The notes under the pieces: generated by a model
Seen by the model: the letters and a program-made list of their open reading frames with translations, nothing else
Told to the model about the DNA's origin: nothing
Database searches by the model: none
Assembly: GCA_016866355.1 (NCBI GenBank)
Contig: VGMN01000001.1
Coordinates: forward strand, 124,001 to 188,000
Origin: Bacteroidota bacterium
GTDB lineage: Bacteria > Bacteroidota > Bacteroidia > Chitinophagales > Chitinophagaceae
Length of the DNA: 64,000 bases
Reading direction: 5' to 3'
Made by a program: the position numbers and the translations under genes
Shown: piece by piece, positions 1-6,864 of the stretch
Layout: each line of letters begins with the position of its first letter
Position numbering within the stretch: the stretch's first letter is position 1

Positions 1-104
1 TTCAACAAGCCTTAGCCGCTGGATTTACGCCAGTACAATTGGGTGCTACTCGTTTAAGAACCGAAACAGCAGGCGTGGTGGCTGTTTCCTTGTTAGCCTG
101 TTAG
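1..104 (+). CDS. rsmE: 16S rRNA m3U1498 methyltransferase RsmE, C-terminal end (partial)
   Basis: This is only the last 33 codons; the gene begins left of the window and is read in the frame starting at base 3. The fragment contains ALAAGFTPVQLGATRLRTET followed by a short hydrophobic end. It matches the end of the SPOUT-fold RsmE family, where the LG-x-R-x-LRTETA motif forms part of the trefoil knot that binds S-adenosylmethionine. RsmE methylates N3 of U1498 in 16S rRNA. The gene converges on pyrD, and a hairpin covers both stop codons. The family call rests on this one motif because the rest of the protein is not visible. Confidence 0.72.
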   Translation, partial: QQALAAGFTPVQLGATRLRTETAGVVAVSLLAC

Positions 105-123
105 CCCTCGCTAAACAGGGCTA
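102..123. terminator. Hairpin between convergent rsmE and pyrD
   Basis: TAGCCCT and AGGGCTA form a perfect 7-bp stem around an 8-nt loop. The stem covers the rsmE stop codon and the pyrD stop codon. It has no strong T-tract on either side, so termination is inferred from its position between convergent genes. Confidence 0.4.
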
Positions 124-1163
124 GCTGCTGAAATATTTTTTGCAATGGCCGGGCCCTCATATACAAACCCTGTCCATACTTGTACCAATGAAGCACCTGC
201 TTTGAATTTCTCAGTTGCATCTGTTGCAGTAAAAATTCCACCAGAGGCAATCAAAGGAATTTTCCCATTTGTTTTTTTGTGAATATACGCTAGGAGGGAT
301 GTATTTCTTTCTTTAAGTGGTGCGCCGCTTAATCCACCGGCTCCCATTCTGCTTACTGTATTGGGGGGAGTTAGTAATGCATCACGCCGAATGGTAGTGT
401 TACTAACTACTAAACCGTCTAATCCAATGGCCAGCACTAATTCAATGACTTCATCTACCTGTATCCATTCTAAGTCAGGTGCAATTTTTAGAAAAATAGG
501 TTTTGGATTTTTCATCTCCTGATTTTTCTTTTGAAGCCCTGTTAATATTTTTTCTAAAAAGCTTCGATCTTGGAGCGCGCGTAGACCTGGTGTGTTGGGA
601 GAACTCACATTCACTACAAAATAATCTACCCAGGGGTGTAATCTTTCAAAACAAAATTCGTAATCTCTCCAGGCTTCTTCGTTGGAAGTGCTTTTGTTCT
701 TTCCGATATTACCGCCTATGATCAATGGTTTTTCTAAATCAACATAGGGCTGCACTTCTTCTCTCCAGTATTTTAATCGTTTGGCTATGGTTACCACACC
801 ATCGTTATTGAAACCCATACGATTGATTAATGCATTATCAGCTGGTAATCGAAATAAGCGTGGTCTTTCATTTCCCCGTTGTGGCTGCGGAGTTACGGTG
901 CCAATTTCAACATGTCCAAATCCCAAACAACTTAGCTCGCGTAAATGCAATGCATTCTTATCAAATCCGGCTGCAAGTCCCACAGGATTTCTAAAATGAA
1001 TACCCGCAATAGTAATGGGTGAAACTTTTACAGGTTCAAAAAAATTGCGAAGTAGTTTACGAGTGAAAGGAGTACTACATATAAGTTGCAATAAGAAAAG
1101 TGAAACATAGTGCGCTTCCTCAGGAGGAAGTAGAAATAAAATTTTTCGAATTACCTTATACAT
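111..1163 (-). CDS. pyrD: Dihydroorotate dehydrogenase (quinone), class 2
   Basis: PyrD oxidises dihydroorotate to orotate in pyrimidine synthesis and passes electrons through FMN to the membrane quinone pool. The 350-residue length fits class 2. Residues 1-40 form the hydrophobic and amphipathic N-terminal extension that docks class 2 enzymes on the membrane. The barrel starts near FRNPVGLAAGFDKNA (58-71), an FMN-binding stretch. NVSSPNTPGLR (about 185-195) carries the serine used as catalytic base in class 2. The GGIF motif near residue 310 binds the FMN phosphate. The ATG lies 8 nt downstream of a TATATTTG promoter element. The gene diverges from the thiolase gene. Confidence 0.95.
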   Translation of the reverse strand: MYKVIRKILFLLPPEEAHYVSLFLLQLICSTPFTRKLLRNFFEPVKVSPITIAGIHFRNPVGLAAGFDKNALHLRELSCLGFGHVEIGTVTPQPQRGNERPRLFRLPADNALINRMGFNNDGVVTIAKRLKYWREEVQPYVDLEKPLIIGGNIGKNKSTSNEEAWRDYEFCFERLHPWVDYFVVNVSSPNTPGLRALQDRSFLEKILTGLQKKNQEMKNPKPIFLKIAPDLEWIQVDEVIELVLAIGLDGLVVSNTTIRRDALLTPPNTVSRMGAGGLSGAPLKERNTSLLAYIHKKTNGKIPLIASGGIFTATDATEKFKAGASLVQVWTGFVYEGPAIAKNISAASPV

Positions 1164-1171
1164 GTCGCGGG

Positions 1172-1179
1172 CAAATATA
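1172..1179 (-). promoter_or_regulatory. Promoter -7 element of pyrD
   Basis: On the minus strand this reads TATATTTG, an exact match to the Bacteroidota -7 consensus TAnnTTTG, 8 nt before the pyrD ATG. I see no clear -33 TTTG at the usual spacing. Transcription would start almost at the start codon. Confidence 0.5.
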
Positions 1180-1204
1180 TTGCAAGAATGTGGCCCATGT
1201 TCAG

Positions 1205-1235
1205 TTTGGAAACAAGCATTTCAGTTGTAAATTTG
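1205..1235 (+). promoter_or_regulatory. Bacteroidota-type promoter of the thiolase gene
   Basis: TTTG at 1205-1208 and TAAATTTG at 1228-1235 are separated by exactly 19 nt, the ideal layout of the Bacteroidota primary sigma factor promoter. The thiolase ATG is 36 nt downstream. This is one of the two best promoter matches in the window. Confidence 0.7.
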
Positions 1236-1271
1236 GGAAAGAAGGTTGCATAAACAACTAAATAACAGCAC

Positions 1272-2447
1272 ATGCAAGAAGCATACATCGTGGCGGGGTT
1301 TCGTACAGCCGTTACCAGGGCAAAAAAAGGGGGCTTTCGCTTTACAAGACCTGATGATTTAGCTATTGATGTAATCAAGGGGCTGGTTGCCACGCTACCA
1401 GCGTTAAAGCCCACTCAAGTAGATGATGTAATTGTTGGAAACGCAGTCCCAGAAGCAGAACAAGGCTTACAAGTTGGTCGAATCATTGCAGCGCGAGCGC
1501 TTGGAATTGAGGTGCCGGGTATAACTATTAATCGTTATTGTGCTTCAGGGTTAGAATCTATTGCAATAGCAACAGCTAAAATCCGAGCAGGATTAGCTTC
1601 TTGTATAGTAGCTGGGGGTGTTGAAAGTATGAGTATGGTTCCTGCAGCCGGATGGAAAACAGCCCCGGCTTATTCTATCTCGAGTGAGGAGCCGGATTAT
1701 TATTTGAATATGGGGTTGACTGCAGAGGCTGTATCAAAAGAATATAGTGTTAGCCGTGAGGACCAGGATCAGTTTTCATTGGAGTCACACCAGAAAGCTA
1801 TTGCAGCTATCCAACAAGGTCATTTTAAAAATGGAATACTTCCCATAACAGTAGAAGAGGTTTTTCTGGATGAAAAGAAAAAAAGACAAAAAAGAAATTT
1901 TGTAGTGGATACGGATGAAGGCCCGCGTGCGGATACTTCACTCGAGGCACTTGCAAAGTTGAAGCCTGCCTTTGCTACCAATGGTGTGGTAACAGCAGGT
2001 AATTCCTCACAAACCTCAGATGGAGCTGCCTTTGTTGTGGTGATGAGTGAGTCAATGGTAAAAGAGCTGGGACTTACACCCATTGGTCGGTTAGTTTCCT
2101 GCGCTGTGGCGGGTGTTCATCCAAGAATTATGGGGATGGGACCCGTAGTGGCAATTCCAAAAGCATTGCAACAAGCTGGAATGCAACTTTCACAAATAGA
2201 TCTGATTGAGTTAAATGAGGCTTTTGCGGCACAGGCACTGGCTGTTATTCGGGAAGCTAAATTGGATTCATCAAAAGTTAATATCAATGGAGGTGCTATT
2301 GCATTGGGTCACCCCCTAGGTTGTACCGGGTGTAAGCTAACCGTTCAAAATATCAATGATCTTCAACGACTTAATAAAAAATACGGAATGATTACCGCCT
2401 GTGTGGGAGGGGGGCAGGGCATAGCTGGGATCATTGAAAGACTATAA
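1272..2447 (+). CDS. Acetyl-CoA acyltransferase (thiolase)
   Basis: This is a 391-residue type I thiolase, the usual family length. It cleaves 3-ketoacyl-CoA with CoA in the last step of beta-oxidation, or condenses acetyl-CoA in reverse. The nucleophilic cysteine is C90 in NRYCASGLES. The C-terminal catalytic motifs are present as GGAIALGHPLGCTG (histidine) and CVGGGQG (second cysteine). The sequence reads more like FadA-type degradative thiolases than biosynthetic PhaA, but this cannot be settled without a tree. A hydroxyacyl-CoA dehydrogenase/hydratase fusion 43 kb away could supply its substrate. The gene stands alone behind a strong promoter. Confidence 0.93.
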   Translation: MQEAYIVAGFRTAVTRAKKGGFRFTRPDDLAIDVIKGLVATLPALKPTQVDDVIVGNAVPEAEQGLQVGRIIAARALGIEVPGITINRYCASGLESIAIATAKIRAGLASCIVAGGVESMSMVPAAGWKTAPAYSISSEEPDYYLNMGLTAEAVSKEYSVSREDQDQFSLESHQKAIAAIQQGHFKNGILPITVEEVFLDEKKKRQKRNFVVDTDEGPRADTSLEALAKLKPAFATNGVVTAGNSSQTSDGAAFVVVMSESMVKELGLTPIGRLVSCAVAGVHPRIMGMGPVVAIPKALQQAGMQLSQIDLIELNEAFAAQALAVIREAKLDSSKVNINGGAIALGHPLGCTGCKLTVQNINDLQRLNKKYGMITACVGGGQGIAGIIERL

Positions 2448-2511
2448 TTTTTAGGTATTTCTCATAACATTTTATAATTTTTTTGGGTTTTTTTTTTCAT
2501 AATTTTATTAT

Positions 2512-4182
2512 ATGGATCGTCGAGGTTTTTTCACCGAATTGAAACCTGGCATAAAAAGTACTGCCCCTGCAATTGCAGTGGGTCGTACACAATCAGGTTT
2601 GAATCCTTACACAGGCACATGGAGTGAGGAAGAAGTTTTGCATTTATTACGTCGTGTACAATTTGGAGCAAAGCGAACCGATGTAGCTTACTTCAAAAGC
2701 AGAACACTGAACCAAGCTGTAGATGAATTATTAACTCCTACCAGTTTATCGACTAACCCGCCTATCAAAGAATATGCTACACCCACCACACTTGGAGTAG
2801 TGCCCGATCCAACAGTTACACAAGGAACAACCTGGATCAATAATGTTAACAATAATGGTACAATCCAGGGCTTACGCAGAGCATCTTATAAAAAATGGTT
2901 AACCGGCAATATGATCAATCAGGATCGCAGTGTCCTGGAAAAAATGATTTTATTCTGGACCAACCATTTCGGAAATGAGTCTTCAGAAGTTGGCAATGCT
3001 AACCTGATGTACAACCAACACGCATTGATTCGACGATTTGCCCTAGGCAATTTCAAAACCATGGTGCGTGATATTACCATCGATCCCGCCATGCTTCGAT
3101 ATTTAAATGGTTATTTGAATAATGCTAATGCCCCTGATGAGAACTATGCTCGTGAGTTGATGGAGCTATTCACTTTGGGGAAAGGCCCCGATTCTAAGTA
3201 CACTGAAACGGATGTGAGGGAAGCTGCCAAGGTATTGACGGGTTGGACTATTAATTATAACACATACCAGCCTAGTTTTGTTACCACCAGACATAGCGCT
3301 CTCAATAAAACTTTCTCCTCCTTTTTTAACAATACGGTCATTACCGGTCGTACCGGTACTACAGCTGGTCAGGTTGAAATCGACGATTTACTCAATATGA
3401 TTTTTGCACAGCCGGAGGTTGCCAAGTTTATTGCGCGTCAACTCTACCGTTGGTTCGTTTATTATGATATTGATGCAAATGCTGAGCGAAACGTAATTAT
3501 CCCTCTCGCTGATATATTCCGTAGTACAGGGTATGAGATTAAGCCAATGCTCTCGGCTTTATTTAAGAGTGAGCATTTCTTTGATAAGTTGAACCGTGGC
3601 TGTTATATCAAATCACCTGCTGACCACGTTGTCGGTTCACTTCGTGAAATGGATACAACATTTGCTCCTGCAACCGATTGGGATACCAACTATGGTTTAT
3701 GGAATACCTTTTACTCCTGGATGGTTAATATGGGCCTCAATTTACACGATCCTCCCGATGTAGCTGGATTTCCTGCCTTTTATCAAGCACCCTCATACCA
3801 CGAACTTTGGGTTACCCACGACTCGCTTCCCAAAAGAAATCAGTTCACGGATATAATGATTAGTGCTGGCTATGTGCGAAATAACGTCCGTGTCCAATTT
3901 AATTGTGTACAGTGGGCTCGCAGTTTACGTAATCCTGGTAATCCCAACGATTTATTAAATGAAGCATTGGTTTTTTTGTATCAAAATGCATTAAGTCAGG
4001 TCTCAAAGGATCAAATTAAAATACAGATCCTTTTGACAGGTCAGCAATGGGATTATTATTGGACAAATGCCTGGATGGCCTATGAATCAAATCCCACAAC
4101 TGCCAATTTTAATATTGTCAATAATCGTTTGAAATCACTCTTTCAATATTTATTTAACTTATCTGAATACCAGCTGATTTGA
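2512..4182 (+). CDS. DUF1800 family protein
   Basis: This 556-residue protein shows the DUF1800 pattern: LHLLRRVQFGAKRTDV near the N-terminus, then MILFWTNHFGNE, NYARELMELFTLG and VREAAKVLTGWT in the middle, and a C-terminal helical region with FPAFYQAP. DUF1800 proteins are almost always encoded just before a DUF1501 protein, as here, and the two probably act together outside the cytoplasm. The biochemical role is not established. The N-terminus (MDRRGFFTELKPG) has an arginine pair but no clear hydrophobic signal core. Only 2 nt separate its stop from the next ATG, so the pair should be co-transcribed. Confidence 0.88.
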   Translation: MDRRGFFTELKPGIKSTAPAIAVGRTQSGLNPYTGTWSEEEVLHLLRRVQFGAKRTDVAYFKSRTLNQAVDELLTPTSLSTNPPIKEYATPTTLGVVPDPTVTQGTTWINNVNNNGTIQGLRRASYKKWLTGNMINQDRSVLEKMILFWTNHFGNESSEVGNANLMYNQHALIRRFALGNFKTMVRDITIDPAMLRYLNGYLNNANAPDENYARELMELFTLGKGPDSKYTETDVREAAKVLTGWTINYNTYQPSFVTTRHSALNKTFSSFFNNTVITGRTGTTAGQVEIDDLLNMIFAQPEVAKFIARQLYRWFVYYDIDANAERNVIIPLADIFRSTGYEIKPMLSALFKSEHFFDKLNRGCYIKSPADHVVGSLREMDTTFAPATDWDTNYGLWNTFYSWMVNMGLNLHDPPDVAGFPAFYQAPSYHELWVTHDSLPKRNQFTDIMISAGYVRNNVRVQFNCVQWARSLRNPGNPNDLLNEALVFLYQNALSQVSKDQIKIQILLTGQQWDYYWTNAWMAYESNPTTANFNIVNNRLKSLFQYLFNLSEYQLI

Positions 4183-4184
4183 GT

Positions 4185-5786
4185 ATGCAACGTAGAGATT
4201 TCTTATCGGGGGCCTTGCCCATGGCTGCACTGCTGCCGGAGCTGATAAATGGCTATTCCGTCAAGGCATTCAATATGAATTCACCGTTGGTGCAAGCCTT
4301 GCTACGTGGTAATACTCTCACTGACCACGTCTTGGTAATTGTACAACTATCCGGTGGCAATGACGGTTTGAATACAGTTATTCCGTTGGCAGATTATTCA
4401 AAGTACTTTAATGCACGTGCCAATGTTGCCATACCTGAAAATGCTGTGCTACCTATCGCGGGAGTAACAGGCACAGGTCTTCACCCAGCAATGACGGGAT
4501 TGCAAAGTCTTTTTGCTGATGGCAAAGCTAAAGTAGTACAGTCTGTAGGGTATCCGCAACCAAACTTCTCTCACTTTCGGGCCACTGATATTTGGATGAG
4601 TGCATCCAATAATAACCAAGATGTTAATAGTGGATGGGCTGGTCGTTATCTGGATTATGAGTACCCAAATTTTCCAATCGGTTTCCCCAACACAAATATG
4701 CCAGATCCTCTGGCCATCCAAATTGGAGGATTATCCTCTCTTACACTCCAGGGGCCTACACGAAACATGGGAATGAGTATTACTAATCCTACCTCATTTT
4801 ATAATTTGATTTCTGGTACAAATGACTATGCGCCTAATACACGTGCAGGTAAAGAGTTAACCTACGTTCGTAATATCAACCGTCAAACACAAGGTTATTC
4901 TACTGTTATTCGTGCTGCCTCCAACGCAGTAAGTGTCCAATCTCCCTACCCTACAGGAAACCCGTTGGCAGATCAATTAAAAATCGTGTCACGCTTGATT
5001 AAGGGTGGTTTGAAAACGCGTATTTATATGGTAAGTACAGGTGGGTTTGACACACACGCCAACCAGGTGAATGCGGATAAAATTACGGGATCGCACGCAA
5101 CTTTATTGGGTCGTGTCTCTGCAGCCATCAAGGCCTTTCAAGATGATATAAAGTTTTTGGGAACAGAGAGTCGAGTGCTAGGTATGACTTTCAGTGAATT
5201 TGGCCGTCGTGTAAAATCTAATTCAAGCATTGGTACCGATCATGGTGCTGCTGCACCTTTATTTTTATTTGGAAATCAAGTAGATGCTGGCATGCTGGGT
5301 GTAAATCCAACTATTCCTGCCAATGCCTTGGTGAATGATAACGTACCAATGCAATATGATTTTAGAAGTATTTATGCCACCATTTTAGAAAAATGGTTTT
5401 GTCTCGACAAACCAGTGGTTCAATCCTTATTCCCTCCTAATATCAATACGCAACTTCAGGTATTACCATTATTAAAACAAGGAGCCTGTACCGGCGTTAC
5501 GCCACCTCCACCCCCTCCTGTTACTAATACCGACTTATTGGTGACAAACTTCCCTAACCCATTCACCAGCCGAACAACTATCCAATTTACAACTGCAGGC
5601 GGGCACACCCTACTACAGGTTTTTGATACATTGGGTCGCTTGATTACGATGTTGACAAATCAAGAATATAATGCAGGCACGTATCGAATAGACTTTGATA
5701 GCGAGGGGTTACCTACCGGATTATATTATGCGCGTCTCCAAAATGGAGCTACACAGCAGGTGCGAGCTATGATGAAAGTTCGTTAG
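4185..5786 (+). CDS. DUF1501 family protein with T9SS type A sorting domain
   Basis: This is a 533-residue secreted protein. It starts MQRRDFLSGALPMAALLP, an RRxFL-type leader that resembles a Tat signal, as is common in DUF1501 proteins. The body belongs to the sulfatase-like DUF1501 family: QLSGGNDGLNT, YPQPNFSHFRATDIW, GGFDTHANQ and MTFSEFGRRVKSN. A proline hinge (PPPPPP) leads into a C-terminal domain of about 75 residues with FPNPF, LLQVFDTLGR, GTYRIDF and GLYYARL. That is the type A sorting signal that sends proteins through the type IX secretion system to the cell surface. I start at ATG 4185; a TTG at 4179 would overlap the previous gene. A surface location for the pair is inferred. 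Confidence 0.9.
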   Translation: MQRRDFLSGALPMAALLPELINGYSVKAFNMNSPLVQALLRGNTLTDHVLVIVQLSGGNDGLNTVIPLADYSKYFNARANVAIPENAVLPIAGVTGTGLHPAMTGLQSLFADGKAKVVQSVGYPQPNFSHFRATDIWMSASNNNQDVNSGWAGRYLDYEYPNFPIGFPNTNMPDPLAIQIGGLSSLTLQGPTRNMGMSITNPTSFYNLISGTNDYAPNTRAGKELTYVRNINRQTQGYSTVIRAASNAVSVQSPYPTGNPLADQLKIVSRLIKGGLKTRIYMVSTGGFDTHANQVNADKITGSHATLLGRVSAAIKAFQDDIKFLGTESRVLGMTFSEFGRRVKSNSSIGTDHGAAAPLFLFGNQVDAGMLGVNPTIPANALVNDNVPMQYDFRSIYATILEKWFCLDKPVVQSLFPPNINTQLQVLPLLKQGACTGVTPPPPPPVTNTDLLVTNFPNPFTSRTTIQFTTAGGHTLLQVFDTLGRLITMLTNQEYNAGTYRIDFDSEGLPTGLYYARLQNGATQQVRAMMKVR

Positions 5787-5789
5787 TCA

Positions 5790-5807
5790 GCTCACTAGTC
5801 AGTGAGC
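5790..5807. terminator. Hairpin between convergent genes
   Basis: GCTCACT-agtc-AGTGAGC forms a perfect 7-bp stem with a 4-nt loop, just after the DUF1501 stop and over the last codons of the convergent lipoprotein gene. There is no T-tract, so terminator function is a guess from position. Confidence 0.35.
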
Positions 5808-6352
5808 CGGTGTCCCGCATTCACCCAGTCAGTTATTTTTTGCTTATCAATTAGAGTAAGCTGTCCGTTTTGGGGCATAAAGGTGGGTAAGCCATTTACA
5901 CAGCGTAAGCGTATCCGATCCCAGCTGGCTACAATGCTGGAATCTGTATCTAGATTTTTTCCACCTCTGGACTGACCGTCCAAATGACAGGGTCCACAAT
6001 AGCCCATCATTAATTGACGAACGGCTGCGTATTTAGGACCATACGCAGCAATCATCACATGAATAGTATCTGCACATCCCTTTTGATTGATCACTTTTAC
6101 AATATTATTCCCTGGAGCTAATCCGGTTAAATTTGGGCTTTGTTGTGGTGTGCCATTGTTAACGGCATATTTTAATGTGTCACCTCGTGGGTAAAGTACA
6201 GTGATACTGCCATTATTTACACCCCCAATTGCAGCAGTTTTTACAATTTGAATATCATAGGATGTACCTGCACAGGGATCTGGACCCTTATCTTTTTGAC
6301 AACCCCCCATGGAAATTGTCACCACTAGGATAAAAAAAAGGTATTTTTTCAT
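5795..6352 (-). CDS. Lipoprotein with a cytochrome-c-like heme motif
   Basis: This protein has 185 residues when started at ATG 6352, which gives a standard lipoprotein signal: MKKYLFFILVVTISMGGCQ, with lipidation at the cysteine. An earlier in-frame ATG adds 11 residues before the signal and is less likely. The middle (about 20-105) resembles a short beta-rich repeat unit with NGSITV and APGNNIVKV. The C-terminal part has MGYCGPCHLDG, a CxxCH heme c motif, followed by TFMPQNGQLT, where a methionine could be the distal ligand. It is probably a periplasm-facing or surface c-type cytochrome domain. The electron partner is unknown. Its convergent neighbours are the DUF1800/DUF1501 pair. Confidence 0.78.
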   Translation of the reverse strand: MKKYLFFILVVTISMGGCQKDKGPDPCAGTSYDIQIVKTAAIGGVNNGSITVLYPRGDTLKYAVNNGTPQQSPNLTGLAPGNNIVKVINQKGCADTIHVMIAAYGPKYAAVRQLMMGYCGPCHLDGQSRGGKNLDTDSSIVASWDRIRLRCVNGLPTFMPQNGQLTLIDKQKITDWVNAGHRLTD

Positions 6353-6371
6353 CAATGTAAACTTACATTTT

Positions 6372-6405
6372 TTTGTGATATTCAAGCCTGAAAGTCATAA
6401 ATTTG
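6372..6405 (+). promoter_or_regulatory. Promoter before the small GPP-tail protein
   Basis: TTTG at 6372-6375 and TAAATTTG at 6398-6405 are separated by 22 nt, within the range for Bacteroidota promoters. Transcription would begin near 6412, which rules out in-frame starts upstream of that point and supports the TTG at 6423 for the next gene. Confidence 0.5.
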
Positions 6406-6422
6406 TGTTAATAGTCGAGCCG

Positions 6423-6755
6423 TTGCTAATCAAAAAACATATCAGACCACTTCTAGCCGCTGGAATAGCCCTAATTTTTACAATTAGCGTTATCCCTCAA
6501 AAATATTTACATGGTTTATTTGCTAATCATGAAAATATTTTGGTCGCAGTGAGTGACGGCAACTCTACTAATTTTAAAATTGTTTCTGAGTGTGATTGTA
6601 ATAAAATTGTAATTATATCTCCCTACACTGTGTGTGTAATTGATACTCCCACCTCACTTCTTGCTACCTACTCCCCGCTGAAGGGTTTAAAAACTAAAAA
6701 TCTTGACAATCCCCTCCACTGTTTCTTAGGTTTACGTGGCCCTCCCATGGTTTAA
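6423..6755 (+). CDS. Small exported or membrane-anchored protein ending in RGPP
   Basis: This protein has about 110 residues if started at TTG 6423 (LIKKHIRPLLAAGIALIF follows). The open frame extends back to an ATG at 6309, but that start lies upstream of the likely promoter and overlaps the divergent lipoprotein gene. One N-terminal hydrophobic segment (about 8-22) is a signal or anchor. IPQKYLHGLFANHEN follows, then a CDC motif, and the protein ends FLGLRGPPMV. Short Bacteroidota proteins with paired Cys/His and a terminal RGPP are known next to TonB-dependent metal receptors, including the HYC_CC_PP family. This looks like a relative, but I cannot assign it firmly. It is probably co-transcribed with the receptor downstream. 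Function unknown. Confidence 0.6.
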   Translation: MLIKKHIRPLLAAGIALIFTISVIPQKYLHGLFANHENILVAVSDGNSTNFKIVSECDCNKIVIISPYTVCVIDTPTSLLATYSPLKGLKTKNLDNPLHCFLGLRGPPMV

Positions 6756-6764
6756 TAACCTTTA

Positions 6765-6787
6765 AAATCGCATTTGTCATGCGATTT
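6765..6787. promoter_or_regulatory. Perfect inverted repeat upstream of the TonB receptor
   Basis: AAATCGCAT-ttgtc-ATGCGATTT is a perfect 9-bp dyad with a 5-nt centre, in the 109-nt gap between the small RGPP protein and the receptor gene. It could be an operator for a dimeric metal-responsive repressor or an attenuating hairpin inside the transcript. The A/T-rich flanks and the 23-nt size suit a Fur/Zur-type site, but that is inference. Confidence 0.45.
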
Positions 6788-6864
6788 ATTTACGTTTTCA
6801 ATGGATAATTCTTTTTGAGCAGGTGAAAGAATCCATTGATCTGTTGTTGTTAATACTCCAAAAA

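Noticed and set aside
503-999. Open frames opposite pyrD
   Set aside because: pyrD is intact with all motifs on the minus strand; these are antisense shadows.
2448-2511. T-rich stretch after the thiolase as a terminator
   Set aside because: Runs of T are present but no stem-loop precedes them.
6309-6422. Upstream extension of the small RGPP protein to ATG 6309
   Set aside because: It overlaps the divergent lipoprotein signal sequence and lies before the likely transcription start near 6412.
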